The notes under the pieces: model-generated
The model's database searches: none
Told to the model about the DNA's origin: nothing
The model's input: only the letters and a program-made list of their open reading frames with translations
Assembly: GCA_013151445.1 (NCBI GenBank)
Contig: JAADIG010000093.1
Location: 1-32,497 of the forward strand
Direction of reading: 5' to 3'
Origin: Actinomycetota bacterium
Lineage (GTDB): Bacteria > Actinomycetota > Acidimicrobiia > Spongiisociales > UBA5794
DNA length: 32,497 nucleotides
Program-made: the position numbers and the translations under genes
Shown: one piece after another, positions 1 to 7,071 of the stretch
Numbering within the stretch: the first letter of the stretch is position 1
How the letters are laid out: every line of letters starts with the position of its first letter

Positions 1-551
1 TCATCGCCTTCGCAAACAAGGTGGGCCTCACGGGCAAGTTCGACGCCTTCGACCGCTCCCAGCGCAGTTAACGGATTCCAAGGAGGTCGCTCTTCGGAAG
101 AATTCAGCATTGATTCACGAAAAGTCTCCCATGACGGCGCAGCTGGGACCGCGTAGCCGTTCTCGATAAGACAGGTGCGGAGTTTGAGCGCGACATCGTA
201 CGCGTCCTGCACGATCTCCTCTGACGGCGGTCGCCTCGGGTCCGGAATGACACCGGATTCGACCATCTCGGCATTGCATTCCTCACGATCGACCTGTGCG
301 AGCGCACGCAGTTCCGAAGTTCGATCATCGATAGCCACGCCACCGTCATCTTCTATGGTGGCGTTCCAACCCTTCCCCTGCATACATGCCGCGTAGACCC
401 GGGCCCACTCGTCGGGGCCAGGAATCTCATCAAGCTGCACCGGATCGAACAGACCCGGTGCAGCTTGGTTGCGCCCAGTAACTTCGTCTGATGACGAACA
501 GGCAGCCATAACCAGCATCAGACTAAGACCGACCATCAACCAACGGGTCAC
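1..551 (-). CDS. Lipoprotein, C-terminus cut by window edge
   Basis: The reading frame starts at a GTG at 551 and is open to base 1, so at least 183 residues are present and the C-terminus lies outside the window. The first residues MTRWLMVGLSLMLVMAACSS form a lipoprotein signal with the lipobox MAAC, so the mature protein should be anchored to the outer face of the membrane. The mature part is acidic and has several spaced cysteines (CMQGKGW, EECNAE, RTCLIENG) like many short actinobacterial lipoproteins of unknown function. A GGGAGG ribosome binding site lies 5 bases before the GTG. The start overlaps the stop of a small open frame upstream as GTGA. I do not recognise a family, so the function is unknown. 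Confidence 0.75.
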   Translation of the reverse strand, partial: MTRWLMVGLSLMLVMAACSSSDEVTGRNQAAPGLFDPVQLDEIPGPDEWARVYAACMQGKGWNATIEDDGGVAIDDRTSELRALAQVDREECNAEMVESGVIPDPRRPPSEEIVQDAYDVALKLRTCLIENGYAVPAAPSWETFRESMLNSSEERPPWNPLTALGAVEGVELAREAHLVCEGD

Positions 552-721
552 AGAACCTCCCGGTCAACTCGGCGTGGCTCGGCCATCACGTACACGTCAA
601 GTAGCCGGTCGTTCCCGGATGCCATCCACTTAGCCACCACCCGGTACCGGACCAATAGCCTGTTCTCGTAACATGCATGTTCGGATCTCAGATCTTCCAG
701 TAGTCGTGCGAGCCCCGCGTC
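548..721 (-). CDS. Short open frame, possible small gene or remnant
   Basis: This frame is open from just after a TGA at 722-724 to a TGA at 548-550 and encodes up to 57 residues. It ends ...LLDVYVMAEPRRVDREVL and has a composition that looks like a real protein. Its stop overlaps the GTG start of the lipoprotein as GTGA, the arrangement seen for coupled genes. It has no ATG near its beginning; possible starts are CTG at 700, GTG at 640 or 637, or ATG at 625, none with a clear ribosome binding site. It overlaps the end of the small secreted protein in another frame. It may be the tail of a gene broken by a frameshift, or chance. Confidence 0.25.
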   Translation of the reverse strand, partial: DAGLARLLEDLRSEHACYENRLLVRYRVVAKWMASGNDRLLDVYVMAEPRRVDREVL

Positions 722-921
722 TCAAGATAGAAGGTAACTAGACCGTTCGGCGTCGCCTCTTGGGTAAAGTGGGCCTTCACTCCCGAGACACATCCTGGGT
801 GGTCACCCGACGAGTAGTCCGCCCGGACCGGCGGGGTCAAGGTCAGCAGGAGAGTCGCCACTATGGCGCTCACCAGGAGTCGACGGGTTCTGGTTGTCGG
901 TCGGTGGATTGCGATTTCCAT
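688..921 (-). CDS. Small secreted protein
   Basis: This 77-residue protein has a typical Sec signal peptide: Arg-rich start (HRPTTRTRR), hydrophobic core (LLVSAIVATLLLTLTPP) and a signal peptidase site after VRA, giving a mature peptide of about 45 residues with one cysteine. Three ATG codons stand in a row at 927, 924 and 921. A GAGGAG ribosome binding site directly abuts the first one, so the third, 6 bases away, is the best start. The C-terminus is YLETRGSHDYWKI. No family is recognised. The gene is divergent from the lytic transglycosylase and lies upstream of the lipoprotein. Confidence 0.55.
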   Translation of the reverse strand: MEIAIHRPTTRTRRLLVSAIVATLLLTLTPPVRADYSSGDHPGCVSGVKAHFTQEATPNGLVTFYLETRGSHDYWKI

Positions 922-1060
922 CATCATCTCCTCACACCGAGGCAAACCCGCGCTCTCCCGCTGCTGTCTCTGCGAGGGGATGTTCCCCCGCTTCCACAAC
1001 CGTAACGGACCGCACTCGAAAGTGAACCTTGTTTTTCGCGGCCTCCGCGGGCGTCTCGGC

Positions 1061-1088
1061 TTGCACAACGGTGGTAACTAGCTATCGT
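1061..1088 (+). promoter_or_regulatory. Candidate promoter of the lytic transglycosylase gene
   Basis: TTGCAC at 1061-1066 and TATCGT at 1083-1088 are separated by 16 bases, a reasonable match to a housekeeping sigma promoter. It would give a leader of about 105 bases before the ATG at 1202. This is a motif match only. Confidence 0.35.
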
Positions 1089-1104
1089 TGCGCACCGCAA
1101 CCGA

Positions 1105-1168
1105 GCAGAGCGGTCGAAACTCTGCCCAAGCCGCCAGCGCGAACTGCGGCTGCACTTATCAGAAGTGC
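1105..1168 (+). promoter_or_regulatory. Structured 5' leader with two hairpins
   Basis: Two perfect 6-bp stems sit between the candidate promoter and the coding region: GCAGAG (1105-1110) with CTCTGC (1120-1125), loop of 9 bases, and GCACTT (1152-1157) with AAGTGC (1163-1168), loop of 5 bases. The second ends about 20 bases before the AGGAGG ribosome binding site. Actinobacterial cell-wall hydrolase genes often carry regulatory leaders, including c-di-AMP riboswitches, but I could not match this leader to a known consensus. Confidence 0.3.
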
Positions 1169-1201
1169 CACCCCCACCCTGCCCTCTCAGGAGGTCCCTT
1201 C

Positions 1202-1858
1202 ATGCGTAAGCAATTCAATTCCTCAGCACGCGTCGCCGTCGTGATGACGATCGTAGCGATTACCGCGGTCCTCGCCGCAACGGCAGCCGCAGACCCCAGC
1301 CAAGACGGAGTCGATGCGGAAACTGTCGTTTCGGGAGAACTCGCCGCCGAACCCGAGGAACCCGCCAGACCTGTGGCGTACTCCCCGCCCCTGGCGTCGG
1401 TTCGGCCGCAACTCGAGTACACAGGAACACGACTCCTCGCTCTCGGGCGAACACGAATCCGTGCAATTGAGCGGTCGAAGGCGCTTGAGGCGATCAACGG
1501 ACCCTACGTCGAACCTGCCGCACCAGCCCGAGCGCATCCGGCACGCAGACGGCAACGGACCATCCCTCCAGGCGTCGAGCAGTGGCGCCCGCTGGTAGAG
1601 GCGTACTTCCCGCCCGGATACGTCAATTGGGCGATGCAGATCATGGCATGCGAGTCGGGTGGCGACCCGACCGCAACGAACCGATCATCGGGCGCAGCGG
1701 GATTGTTCCAGTTCCTGCCCCGCTACTGGGCTGGCCGTGCCGCCAACGCTGGTTTTGCCGGGACATCGCCGTACGACCCCACCGCGAATGTTGCGACGGC
1801 AGCCTGGCTTCTCAAGACCGGTGGCGAATCACACTGGGAATGCAAGGCCTCGAAGTAG
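1202..1858 (+). CDS. Secreted lytic transglycosylase, SLT/lysozyme-like
   Basis: This 218-residue protein should cut peptidoglycan outside the cell. A signal peptide (residues 1-30, ending TAAA) is followed by a Pro/Ala/Glu-rich linker of about 90 residues, which fits a spacer through the wall. The C-terminal domain (about 127-218) has lytic transglycosylase hallmarks: MQIMACESGGDP with the likely catalytic Glu151, then GAAGLFQFLPRYW and a final WECK. The domain is short, as in actinobacterial Rpf-like and SLT-like enzymes. The ATG at 1202 was chosen because a strong AGGAGG stands 8 bases before it and the signal peptide begins there; an in-frame ATG at 1088 lacks both. The gene is monocistronic and convergent with the acyl-CoA dehydrogenase. 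Confidence 0.8.
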   Translation: MRKQFNSSARVAVVMTIVAITAVLAATAAADPSQDGVDAETVVSGELAAEPEEPARPVAYSPPLASVRPQLEYTGTRLLALGRTRIRAIERSKALEAINGPYVEPAAPARAHPARRRQRTIPPGVEQWRPLVEAYFPPGYVNWAMQIMACESGGDPTATNRSSGAAGLFQFLPRYWAGRAANAGFAGTSPYDPTANVATAAWLLKTGGESHWECKASK

Positions 1859-1887
1859 CACCCGCAGGGAAATCCGACTTCGGTCGC

Positions 1888-3039
1888 TCAGTATGACTTG
1901 GCGAGACCGAGCGAGTGCTGGGCGACAAAGTTAAGGATCATCTCACGACTGATGGGGGCAGTGCGCAAGAGCCGGGCGACAAACCACATGTCGGCCAACC
2001 CGTACTCGCGTGTCAGGCCGTTCCCGCCGTGAGTCTGAATCGACTGGTCAAGCGCTTCAAGCACGGCCTCACCGGCGGAGTACTTTGCGATGTTCGCAGC
2101 TTCCGAAGCGTCCTCGCCCGAGTCCCACAGCTTCGCTGCTTGGAAAGTCGCGAGACGTGACAACTGGACGTTGATGTAGGCCTTGGCGAGAGGATGCGAC
2201 AGACCCTGATGTGTGGCAATCGGGACTCCCCACACCTCACGTTCGTTGGCATACTTCGTCGCCTTTTCGAGCGCGTAGAGTCCGAGACCGTTTCCGATCG
2301 CCGCACCTGCGATTCGCTCCGGGTTGAGGCCATCGAATACCTGAAGCAGCCCTTTGCCCTCCTCGCCGACAAGAGCGTCGGCCGGAAGTTCGACGTTGTC
2401 GAAGAACACCGTGAACTGGTCCTCCGGTGCGATGAGTTCCATATCGATTGACTGAAAGGACAGCCCCGGAGAGTCCGTCGGCACAACAAACAACGAGAGG
2501 CGTCCCTTGCCCGTCTCTTCATCCCTGGACGTACGGGTCACCACCAGGATGGCATCGGACTCGTCGACACCGGAGATGTAGTACTTCGTTCCATTCAGCC
2601 GCCAAACATCTCCGTCTTTGTTGGCAGTCACCGCGATCTTGTGAGAGTTCGAACCTGCGTCCGGCTCCGTGATCGCAAACGCCATCCTTTTTTCGCCCGA
2701 CGCGATTCCCGGCAACCACTTTTGCTTCATCGCCTCGGTGGCGTGCCGCTCGATCACGGAACCACAGATTGCCGGTGAAACAATAAGCATGAGAAGGGGA
2801 CAGCCCTGATGCCCCAGTTCTTCGATCACGACGCTGAGCTCTGCCATCCCCATCCCCCCGCCGCCGTACTCCTCTCCGATTGACACCCCGATGAATCCTG
2901 CGGCGCCAACCTCGGCCCACAACTCATCCGATCTGCCACCGGAGCGGGCCTTTTTGGTGAAATACTCGTGGCCGTATCGACTTCCGATCTCAGCAACGGA
3001 GTCTCGTATCAAATTCTGCTCATCGGAAAACGTCAGCAT
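1888..3039 (-). CDS. Acyl-CoA dehydrogenase, FadE-like
   Basis: This 383-residue flavoprotein should oxidise an acyl-CoA to the 2,3-enoyl-CoA with FAD, passing electrons to electron-transfer flavoprotein. The domains occur in family order: N-terminal helical domain, middle beta domain with the signature AITEPDAGSNS (residues 122-132), and C-terminal helical domain with QTHGGNG (335-341). The YEGT motif that carries the catalytic Glu in medium-chain enzymes is replaced by RTAPISREM (359-367), as I recall for many mycobacterial FadE proteins. Glu241 in GLNPER occupies the place of the catalytic Glu of isovaleryl-CoA dehydrogenase, so it may be the base. The start at 3039 has AAAGG 7 bases upstream and begins MLTFSDEQ, usual for the family; the longer frame to 3132 adds an unlikely tail. 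The substrate cannot be told. Confidence 0.88.
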   Translation of the reverse strand: MLTFSDEQNLIRDSVAEIGSRYGHEYFTKKARSGGRSDELWAEVGAAGFIGVSIGEEYGGGGMGMAELSVVIEELGHQGCPLLMLIVSPAICGSVIERHATEAMKQKWLPGIASGEKRMAFAITEPDAGSNSHKIAVTANKDGDVWRLNGTKYYISGVDESDAILVVTRTSRDEETGKGRLSLFVVPTDSPGLSFQSIDMELIAPEDQFTVFFDNVELPADALVGEEGKGLLQVFDGLNPERIAGAAIGNGLGLYALEKATKYANEREVWGVPIATHQGLSHPLAKAYINVQLSRLATFQAAKLWDSGEDASEAANIAKYSAGEAVLEALDQSIQTHGGNGLTREYGLADMWFVARLLRTAPISREMILNFVAQHSLGLAKSY

Positions 3040-3062
3040 GGGCAACCTTTCGCTCGACAGCA

Positions 3063-3092
3063 ACAGTAGGCCCGGCCCAGCGTATTGCACAA
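3063..3092 (-). promoter_or_regulatory. Candidate promoter of the acyl-CoA dehydrogenase gene
   Basis: On the minus strand TTGTGC (3092-3087) and TACTGT (3068-3063) are 18 bases apart, placing a start of transcription about 15 bases before the ATG at 3039. Motif match only. Confidence 0.3.
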
Positions 3093-3140
3093 CGCCAGCA
3101 TGCATGCGCGGCGATCTCGAGGGCGCATACATGCCAAAAC

Positions 3141-3176
3141 TTGCTATGACATCATAATGACACTACCGTAGCGTCA
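3141..3176 (+). promoter_or_regulatory. Candidate promoter and operator of the ABC exporter
   Basis: TTGCTA (3141-3146) and TACCGT (3164-3169) with a 17-base spacer form a plausible promoter. Two inverted repeats overlie it: TATGA-CA-TCATA at 3145-3156, and a 19-base palindrome at 3158-3176 with 9-base arms TGACACTAC and GTAGCGTCA (one mismatch). The second covers the -10 box, where a repressor would block polymerase. No regulator gene is adjacent. The region also separates the exporter from the divergent acyl-CoA dehydrogenase. Confidence 0.4.
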
Positions 3177-3198
3177 CTCGGGAGAGGAGCAGGGCATC

Positions 3199-4131
3199 AT
3201 GTGGACATTGCGCGTTGACAACCTGGAAAAGACCTATGACGACGGTGCGACGTGGGCGAACAATGGGATCTCCCTATCGGTGCAGTCCGGCGAAGTGTTC
3301 GGACTCCTCGGTCCGAACGGCGCCGGAAAGTCGACACTCGTCAAGCAGATTATCGGTTTGCTCATGCCATCGAACGGGTCTATCACCCTCGGAGACGTCG
3401 ACTTGGTCACTGACCCCGACTACGCCCGCCAACTGTGTTCCTATCTCCCGCAGGCTCCGATGCCGATCACCGCATTCAAGGTACGTGAAGCAATCGACAT
3501 CGCCGGAATGATTCGCGGCGGTAGCCGACCCGAGGTCCAGAAACGCCGGGACCAGCTCATCGAGATTCTGCAACTTGAGGAGTGGCGCGACACACTCGGA
3601 ACCAATCTCTCGGGGGGTGTGAAACGACTCGTGGGCTTCGCCATGGCCGTCGTGGAACCCGCGCCCATTGTGATTTTGGACGAACCGACGAACGATGTCG
3701 ACCCGCTACGTCGGCGCCTGCTTTGGCAGGTTGTTCGCGACCTCGGCGAACGCGGCTCCGGCGTGATCCTCGTCACTCACAACGTGCTCGAAGCGGAAAA
3801 ATCCGTGGACCGTCTCGCGATCATCGACGAGGGCAAGCTTATCGCCGAGGGAACTCCCTCATCTCTCAAGAACGACGACCGCGGGTCCTTACGGCTCCAA
3901 CTCATGTTGCCGCCCGGGTCCCGAACCCCTCCACTCCCCTCCTACATCGGTGAAAATGTACGCGTTGGTAACAACGTCGTGGGTGTTATCCCCGAGACCT
4001 ACGCGGCCGAAGGTATCGCCTGGGCCCAGGGCCTCATGACAGAAGGCATCGCAGACGAATACGCGTTGGGGGCCACGACACTCGAAGACGTCTACGTTCG
4101 ACTCACCGGCGAACGCAGCGCCACCACATGA
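3199..4131 (+). CDS. ABC exporter ATP-binding protein
   Basis: This 310-residue cytoplasmic ATPase powers the two membrane proteins encoded directly after it. It has a Walker A GPNGAGKST (residues 38-46), Q-loop near LPQ (83-85), signature LSGGVKR (137-143), Walker B IVILDEPT (157-164), D-loop NDVD and switch His194. About 95 residues follow the nucleotide-binding domain, a C-terminal extension common in ABC-2 drug, lipid and antibiotic exporters. GAGGAG lies 9 bases before the ATG. Its stop overlaps the next start as ATGA, so the three genes should be translated together. The cargo is unknown; an efflux or lipid-export role is the usual guess for this architecture. Confidence 0.9.
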   Translation: MWTLRVDNLEKTYDDGATWANNGISLSVQSGEVFGLLGPNGAGKSTLVKQIIGLLMPSNGSITLGDVDLVTDPDYARQLCSYLPQAPMPITAFKVREAIDIAGMIRGGSRPEVQKRRDQLIEILQLEEWRDTLGTNLSGGVKRLVGFAMAVVEPAPIVILDEPTNDVDPLRRRLLWQVVRDLGERGSGVILVTHNVLEAEKSVDRLAIIDEGKLIAEGTPSSLKNDDRGSLRLQLMLPPGSRTPPLPSYIGENVRVGNNVVGVIPETYAAEGIAWAQGLMTEGIADEYALGATTLEDVYVRLTGERSATT

Positions 4132-4910
4132 CCCTCTCCGGCACCACACTCCCCGCCAAGCGCTTCGGGGTGAGCCACTGGTTTGCGATGTTCGCACAGT
4201 TGTTCAAGTGGAATGTGTTGACGCTGCGGCTGGCACTACCAGTCCTCATCATGGTGCAGCTCTTCACTGGAGTCGGTATGGTCCTCGGATTTTCGCTCTT
4301 GTTCGGTGACATCAACGAGGTCGCCGTCCTCTATTTGGCCACCGGTGCAACGGTCGTTGCCCTGGTAACTGTCGGCATCGTGGTGGGACCGCAGTTCATT
4401 GCCCAGGAACGCCTTCAGGGCACCTACGAATGGAGCCAGTCGCTCCCCGCTCCCCGGACCGCAGCGGCCGCGGCGTGGACGGCCCTGAACGTGACGATCG
4501 CGGTCCCGGGGGCCCTAGGGGCGCTCGCCGCAGCGCGATTTCGGTTCGACGCGTCGCTCGTGATCACTCCGCTCGTCATTCCCGCGGTGCTGCTCGTTCT
4601 CCTCTCCGGAACACTCATCGGCTACGCATACGCCCACACTGTCTCGGATCCGCAAACGGTCGGCCTGATCTCACAGATTCTCATATTCGTGATCTTCGGC
4701 TTCTCTCCGATCGCGTTTCCAGCCACCAATCTTCCGGGGTGGTTTGCCGCGGTCCACCGGTGGCTGCCATTTCAGTCGATGGGTGACGTGGTCCGGGCCG
4801 GCCTCACCAACGGGATCGTCACAACAACAACGCGAGCGTTCGTTGTCCTGTCCGTATGGACAATGCTCGCCGCATTGGTAAGCACCTGGGCGATAGGGCG
4901 CAGACCATGA
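4128..4910 (+). CDS. ABC-2 type permease, first of a pair
   Basis: This 260-residue protein has about six membrane segments and matches the ABC-2 exporter permease type. A short cytoplasmic start is followed by hydrophobic spans around residues 27-48, 60-80, 115-130, 145-170, 180-200 and 235-258. The loop after the second span carries ERLQGTYEWSQSLPAPR, which recurs in the next gene as RFEETYDYIWSLPAPR, so the two permeases are tandem duplicates that probably form a heterodimer. The start and stop overlap both neighbours by four bases (ATGA). Substrate unknown. Confidence 0.88.
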   Translation: MTLSGTTLPAKRFGVSHWFAMFAQLFKWNVLTLRLALPVLIMVQLFTGVGMVLGFSLLFGDINEVAVLYLATGATVVALVTVGIVVGPQFIAQERLQGTYEWSQSLPAPRTAAAAAWTALNVTIAVPGALGALAAARFRFDASLVITPLVIPAVLLVLLSGTLIGYAYAHTVSDPQTVGLISQILIFVIFGFSPIAFPATNLPGWFAAVHRWLPFQSMGDVVRAGLTNGIVTTTTRAFVVLSVWTMLAALVSTWAIGRRP

Positions 4911-5704
4911 CCGACGCTGCTCTCCATGCACAAGAGACCGCAGTCGCACCGAAGAAGGCCGGGCTCCGCCATTGGTGGGACAGCTACCTCACGATGATGA
5001 GGTTCGAAGTCCTGTCGTTGCGCACGTTTTTGGTGTCCGCCCTCGTCATCCAGACACTCATGGGAGCTGGCATGGGAGTCATGTACGGGTTCTTCCTTGG
5101 TGACATCCCAGGCACGGCACGAACGTTCCTTGTCAGCGGCATTCCCGCACTGGCATTGTTCCCGCTCGGCTTCGTTCTTGTACCGAATATCATCGCGAAC
5201 CAGCGTTTCGAAGAAACCTACGACTACATCTGGTCATTGCCGGCACCCCGCATGGCATCGGCGCTCGGTTCGTTCACGGTGTTTGCTGTACTCGGCCTGC
5301 CTGGCACCGCGGCCGCGCTTGTCGTCTCGGTACTGGTGTTTGGTGTCACGCTCAGTCCGACGGTGGCGATCATCCCCGCCATCTTGATCTCGACGTCCAT
5401 CGCGACATCGGTCGGCTACGCCATTGGACACGGCGTGAAGAACCCGCGGCTTGTCAACATTTTCACGAACCTCCTGGTGTTTCTCGTCCTGATGTTCTCC
5501 CCCATCGTGGTCCCGATAGAACAGTTTCCATCGTGGTTCGCATCATTGCATAGAGTGCTCCCGTTCTGGCACATGGCGAATGTTCTGCGAGCCTCGCTCA
5601 CCGACGGCCTGGTTGCCAACGTGACCGCTAGCTACCTCGTATTGCTGGCCTGGACCGTTGTGGCCTGGGGCGTCACAATCAGGGTCATCAAGCGGCGTCC
5701 CTAA
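4907..5704 (+). CDS. ABC-2 type permease, second of a pair
   Basis: This 265-residue paralogue of the preceding permease has a soluble N-terminus of about 30 residues and six predicted membrane spans. The SLPAPR loop and the late PIVVPIEQFPSWFASLHRVLPFWHM segment match PIAFPATNLPGWFAAVHRWLPFQSM of its partner, a conserved region of this permease family. The start at 4907 was chosen because it overlaps the upstream stop as ATGA; the frame extends back to 4856 but only inside the upstream gene. The TAA stop at 5702-5704 overlaps the TAG stop of the convergent kinase gene by two bases, leaving no room for an ordinary terminator between them. Confidence 0.88.
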   Translation: MTDAALHAQETAVAPKKAGLRHWWDSYLTMMRFEVLSLRTFLVSALVIQTLMGAGMGVMYGFFLGDIPGTARTFLVSGIPALALFPLGFVLVPNIIANQRFEETYDYIWSLPAPRMASALGSFTVFAVLGLPGTAAALVVSVLVFGVTLSPTVAIIPAILISTSIATSVGYAIGHGVKNPRLVNIFTNLLVFLVLMFSPIVVPIEQFPSWFASLHRVLPFWHMANVLRASLTDGLVANVTASYLVLLAWTVVAWGVTIRVIKRRP

Positions 5705-7041
5705 CCGCGGTCGCCGCTGCGATACACGAGAATGATATCGCCGACGTTGGTTCCGGTTGGGCCGCACACGACGGTATCGCCAATCGCTGACAGGTAAGTA
5801 TGGGAGTCATTGCGCTCAAGGGAGTCACGGGCGTCCAGACCCAGGTTCCGGCCACGAGAGACGGAAGAACCATCTGCAAAAGCGCCGGCCGCCGGGTTCA
5901 TGCCGTCGATTCCGTCGGTCCCGAGCGACATCAACACAAGGCCGTCATCCCCATCCATCTCGATCGAAGCGGCAAGCGCCAACTCCTGATTGCGACCGCC
6001 CACCCCTTTCCCTTTGACCGTGACTGTGGTCTCGCCGGCATACACCAGCAGCTCCCCTGAGACGAGCGAGCGAGCCTCACCGACGATACGGCGGGCAACG
6101 TCGCTTGCTTCCCCCTCCAGCGCCGAGGTGACAACACGGGCACGACGTCCGGATTCGTTTGCGTAAGCGGACGCCGCCTCCGCAGCTACTCGGGCATCGC
6201 CGACGATGGCGATCATCTGCTGGTCGAACACCGTTCCATCAACCGGCGTGTCCGAGATCTCGCCACGCGATCCTGCTTCGAGATGGTGGAGCACCGCCGG
6301 GGGCACAACGGCACTCACGCCGTACTCCTCCAGCACCGCGAGCGCATCATCGAATGTCGTCCCGTCAGCCACCATGGGGCCGGATGCGATCGTTGACAGG
6401 GAGTTCCCAACCACGTCCGACAGAACGAGCGTCACCACCGCCCCTGCATCTGAGAGCGCCGCTGCGAGACGTCCACCCTTCACCGCGGAAAGGTGTTTGC
6501 GTACCGTGTTGAGTGCCGCGATGGGCGCGCCCGAACGAAGGAGAGCGGCGTTGCTCTCCGCCAGGTCCTGCAACGTCAGACCTGCGGCGGGAACTGTCAA
6601 TAGCGCTGAACCACCACCGGAAATGAGCACGATCACCAGATCACGTGGGCCAGTTCCGTGAGCGGCCTCGAGCACCCGATGGCCTGCCGACACGGAGCGT
6701 TCGTCTGGAACCGGATGGCCGGCCTCAACCACCTCAAACGGTGCCAGCTCACCCGCCTCGTTGGTGACGAGAATGCCGGTCGTTGGCAGATCACCCAGCA
6801 TCGCTGCAACCGCCCTCCCCATGCCGACACTGGCCTTGCCGAAACCAAGGACGACGCAACGACCAAGTCCGTCCAGCGACAGAAAGCCTTCACCGATTGC
6901 CAGACCGCCACCACGGCGCGAGACAACACGGTTGATGGACGCGACAGGGTCAACAGCGGCAAGCGCAGCGATACCCACATCCAGGAGGAACGTCCTGCGT
7001 GCCGGGTCGGTAGTGAGCACCGCCGCATCGAACCTTTTCAT
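5701..7041 (-). CDS. Glycerate 2-kinase (GK-II, MOFRL type)
   Basis: This 446-residue enzyme should phosphorylate D-glycerate with ATP to 2-phosphoglycerate, which enters lower glycolysis. Family marks are present in order: GFGKAS, the Gly-rich SGGGSALL, NTVRKHLSAVKGGRLA, ASGP, and a C-terminal MOFRL domain with GGRNQELAL, GTDGIDG and GPTGTNVGD. Length fits the family. It is the last gene of a three-gene operon, 30 bases after the aminotransferase. The partners, a hydroxypyruvate reductase and an aminotransferase, supply glycerate, which supports the assignment over hydroxypyruvate reductase TtuD, a name sometimes given to this family. Confidence 0.9.
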   Translation of the reverse strand: MKRFDAAVLTTDPARRTFLLDVGIAALAAVDPVASINRVVSRRGGGLAIGEGFLSLDGLGRCVVLGFGKASVGMGRAVAAMLGDLPTTGILVTNEAGELAPFEVVEAGHPVPDERSVSAGHRVLEAAHGTGPRDLVIVLISGGGSALLTVPAAGLTLQDLAESNAALLRSGAPIAALNTVRKHLSAVKGGRLAAALSDAGAVVTLVLSDVVGNSLSTIASGPMVADGTTFDDALAVLEEYGVSAVVPPAVLHHLEAGSRGEISDTPVDGTVFDQQMIAIVGDARVAAEAASAYANESGRRARVVTSALEGEASDVARRIVGEARSLVSGELLVYAGETTVTVKGKGVGGRNQELALAASIEMDGDDGLVLMSLGTDGIDGMNPAAGAFADGSSVSRGRNLGLDARDSLERNDSHTYLSAIGDTVVCGPTGTNVGDIILVYRSGDRG

Positions 7042-7071
7042 GCCTTCATGCCTTCACACCGAAACCCAAGA

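Noticed and set aside
3098-3107. GCATGCATGC palindrome upstream of the acyl-CoA dehydrogenase gene
   Set aside because: It is short and lies upstream of the candidate promoter boxes with no second site; not enough to call an operator.
1888-3132. Longer start of the acyl-CoA dehydrogenase at 3132
   Set aside because: The extra 31 residues do not resemble the family N-terminus and would cover the candidate promoter; the ATG at 3039 has a ribosome binding site.
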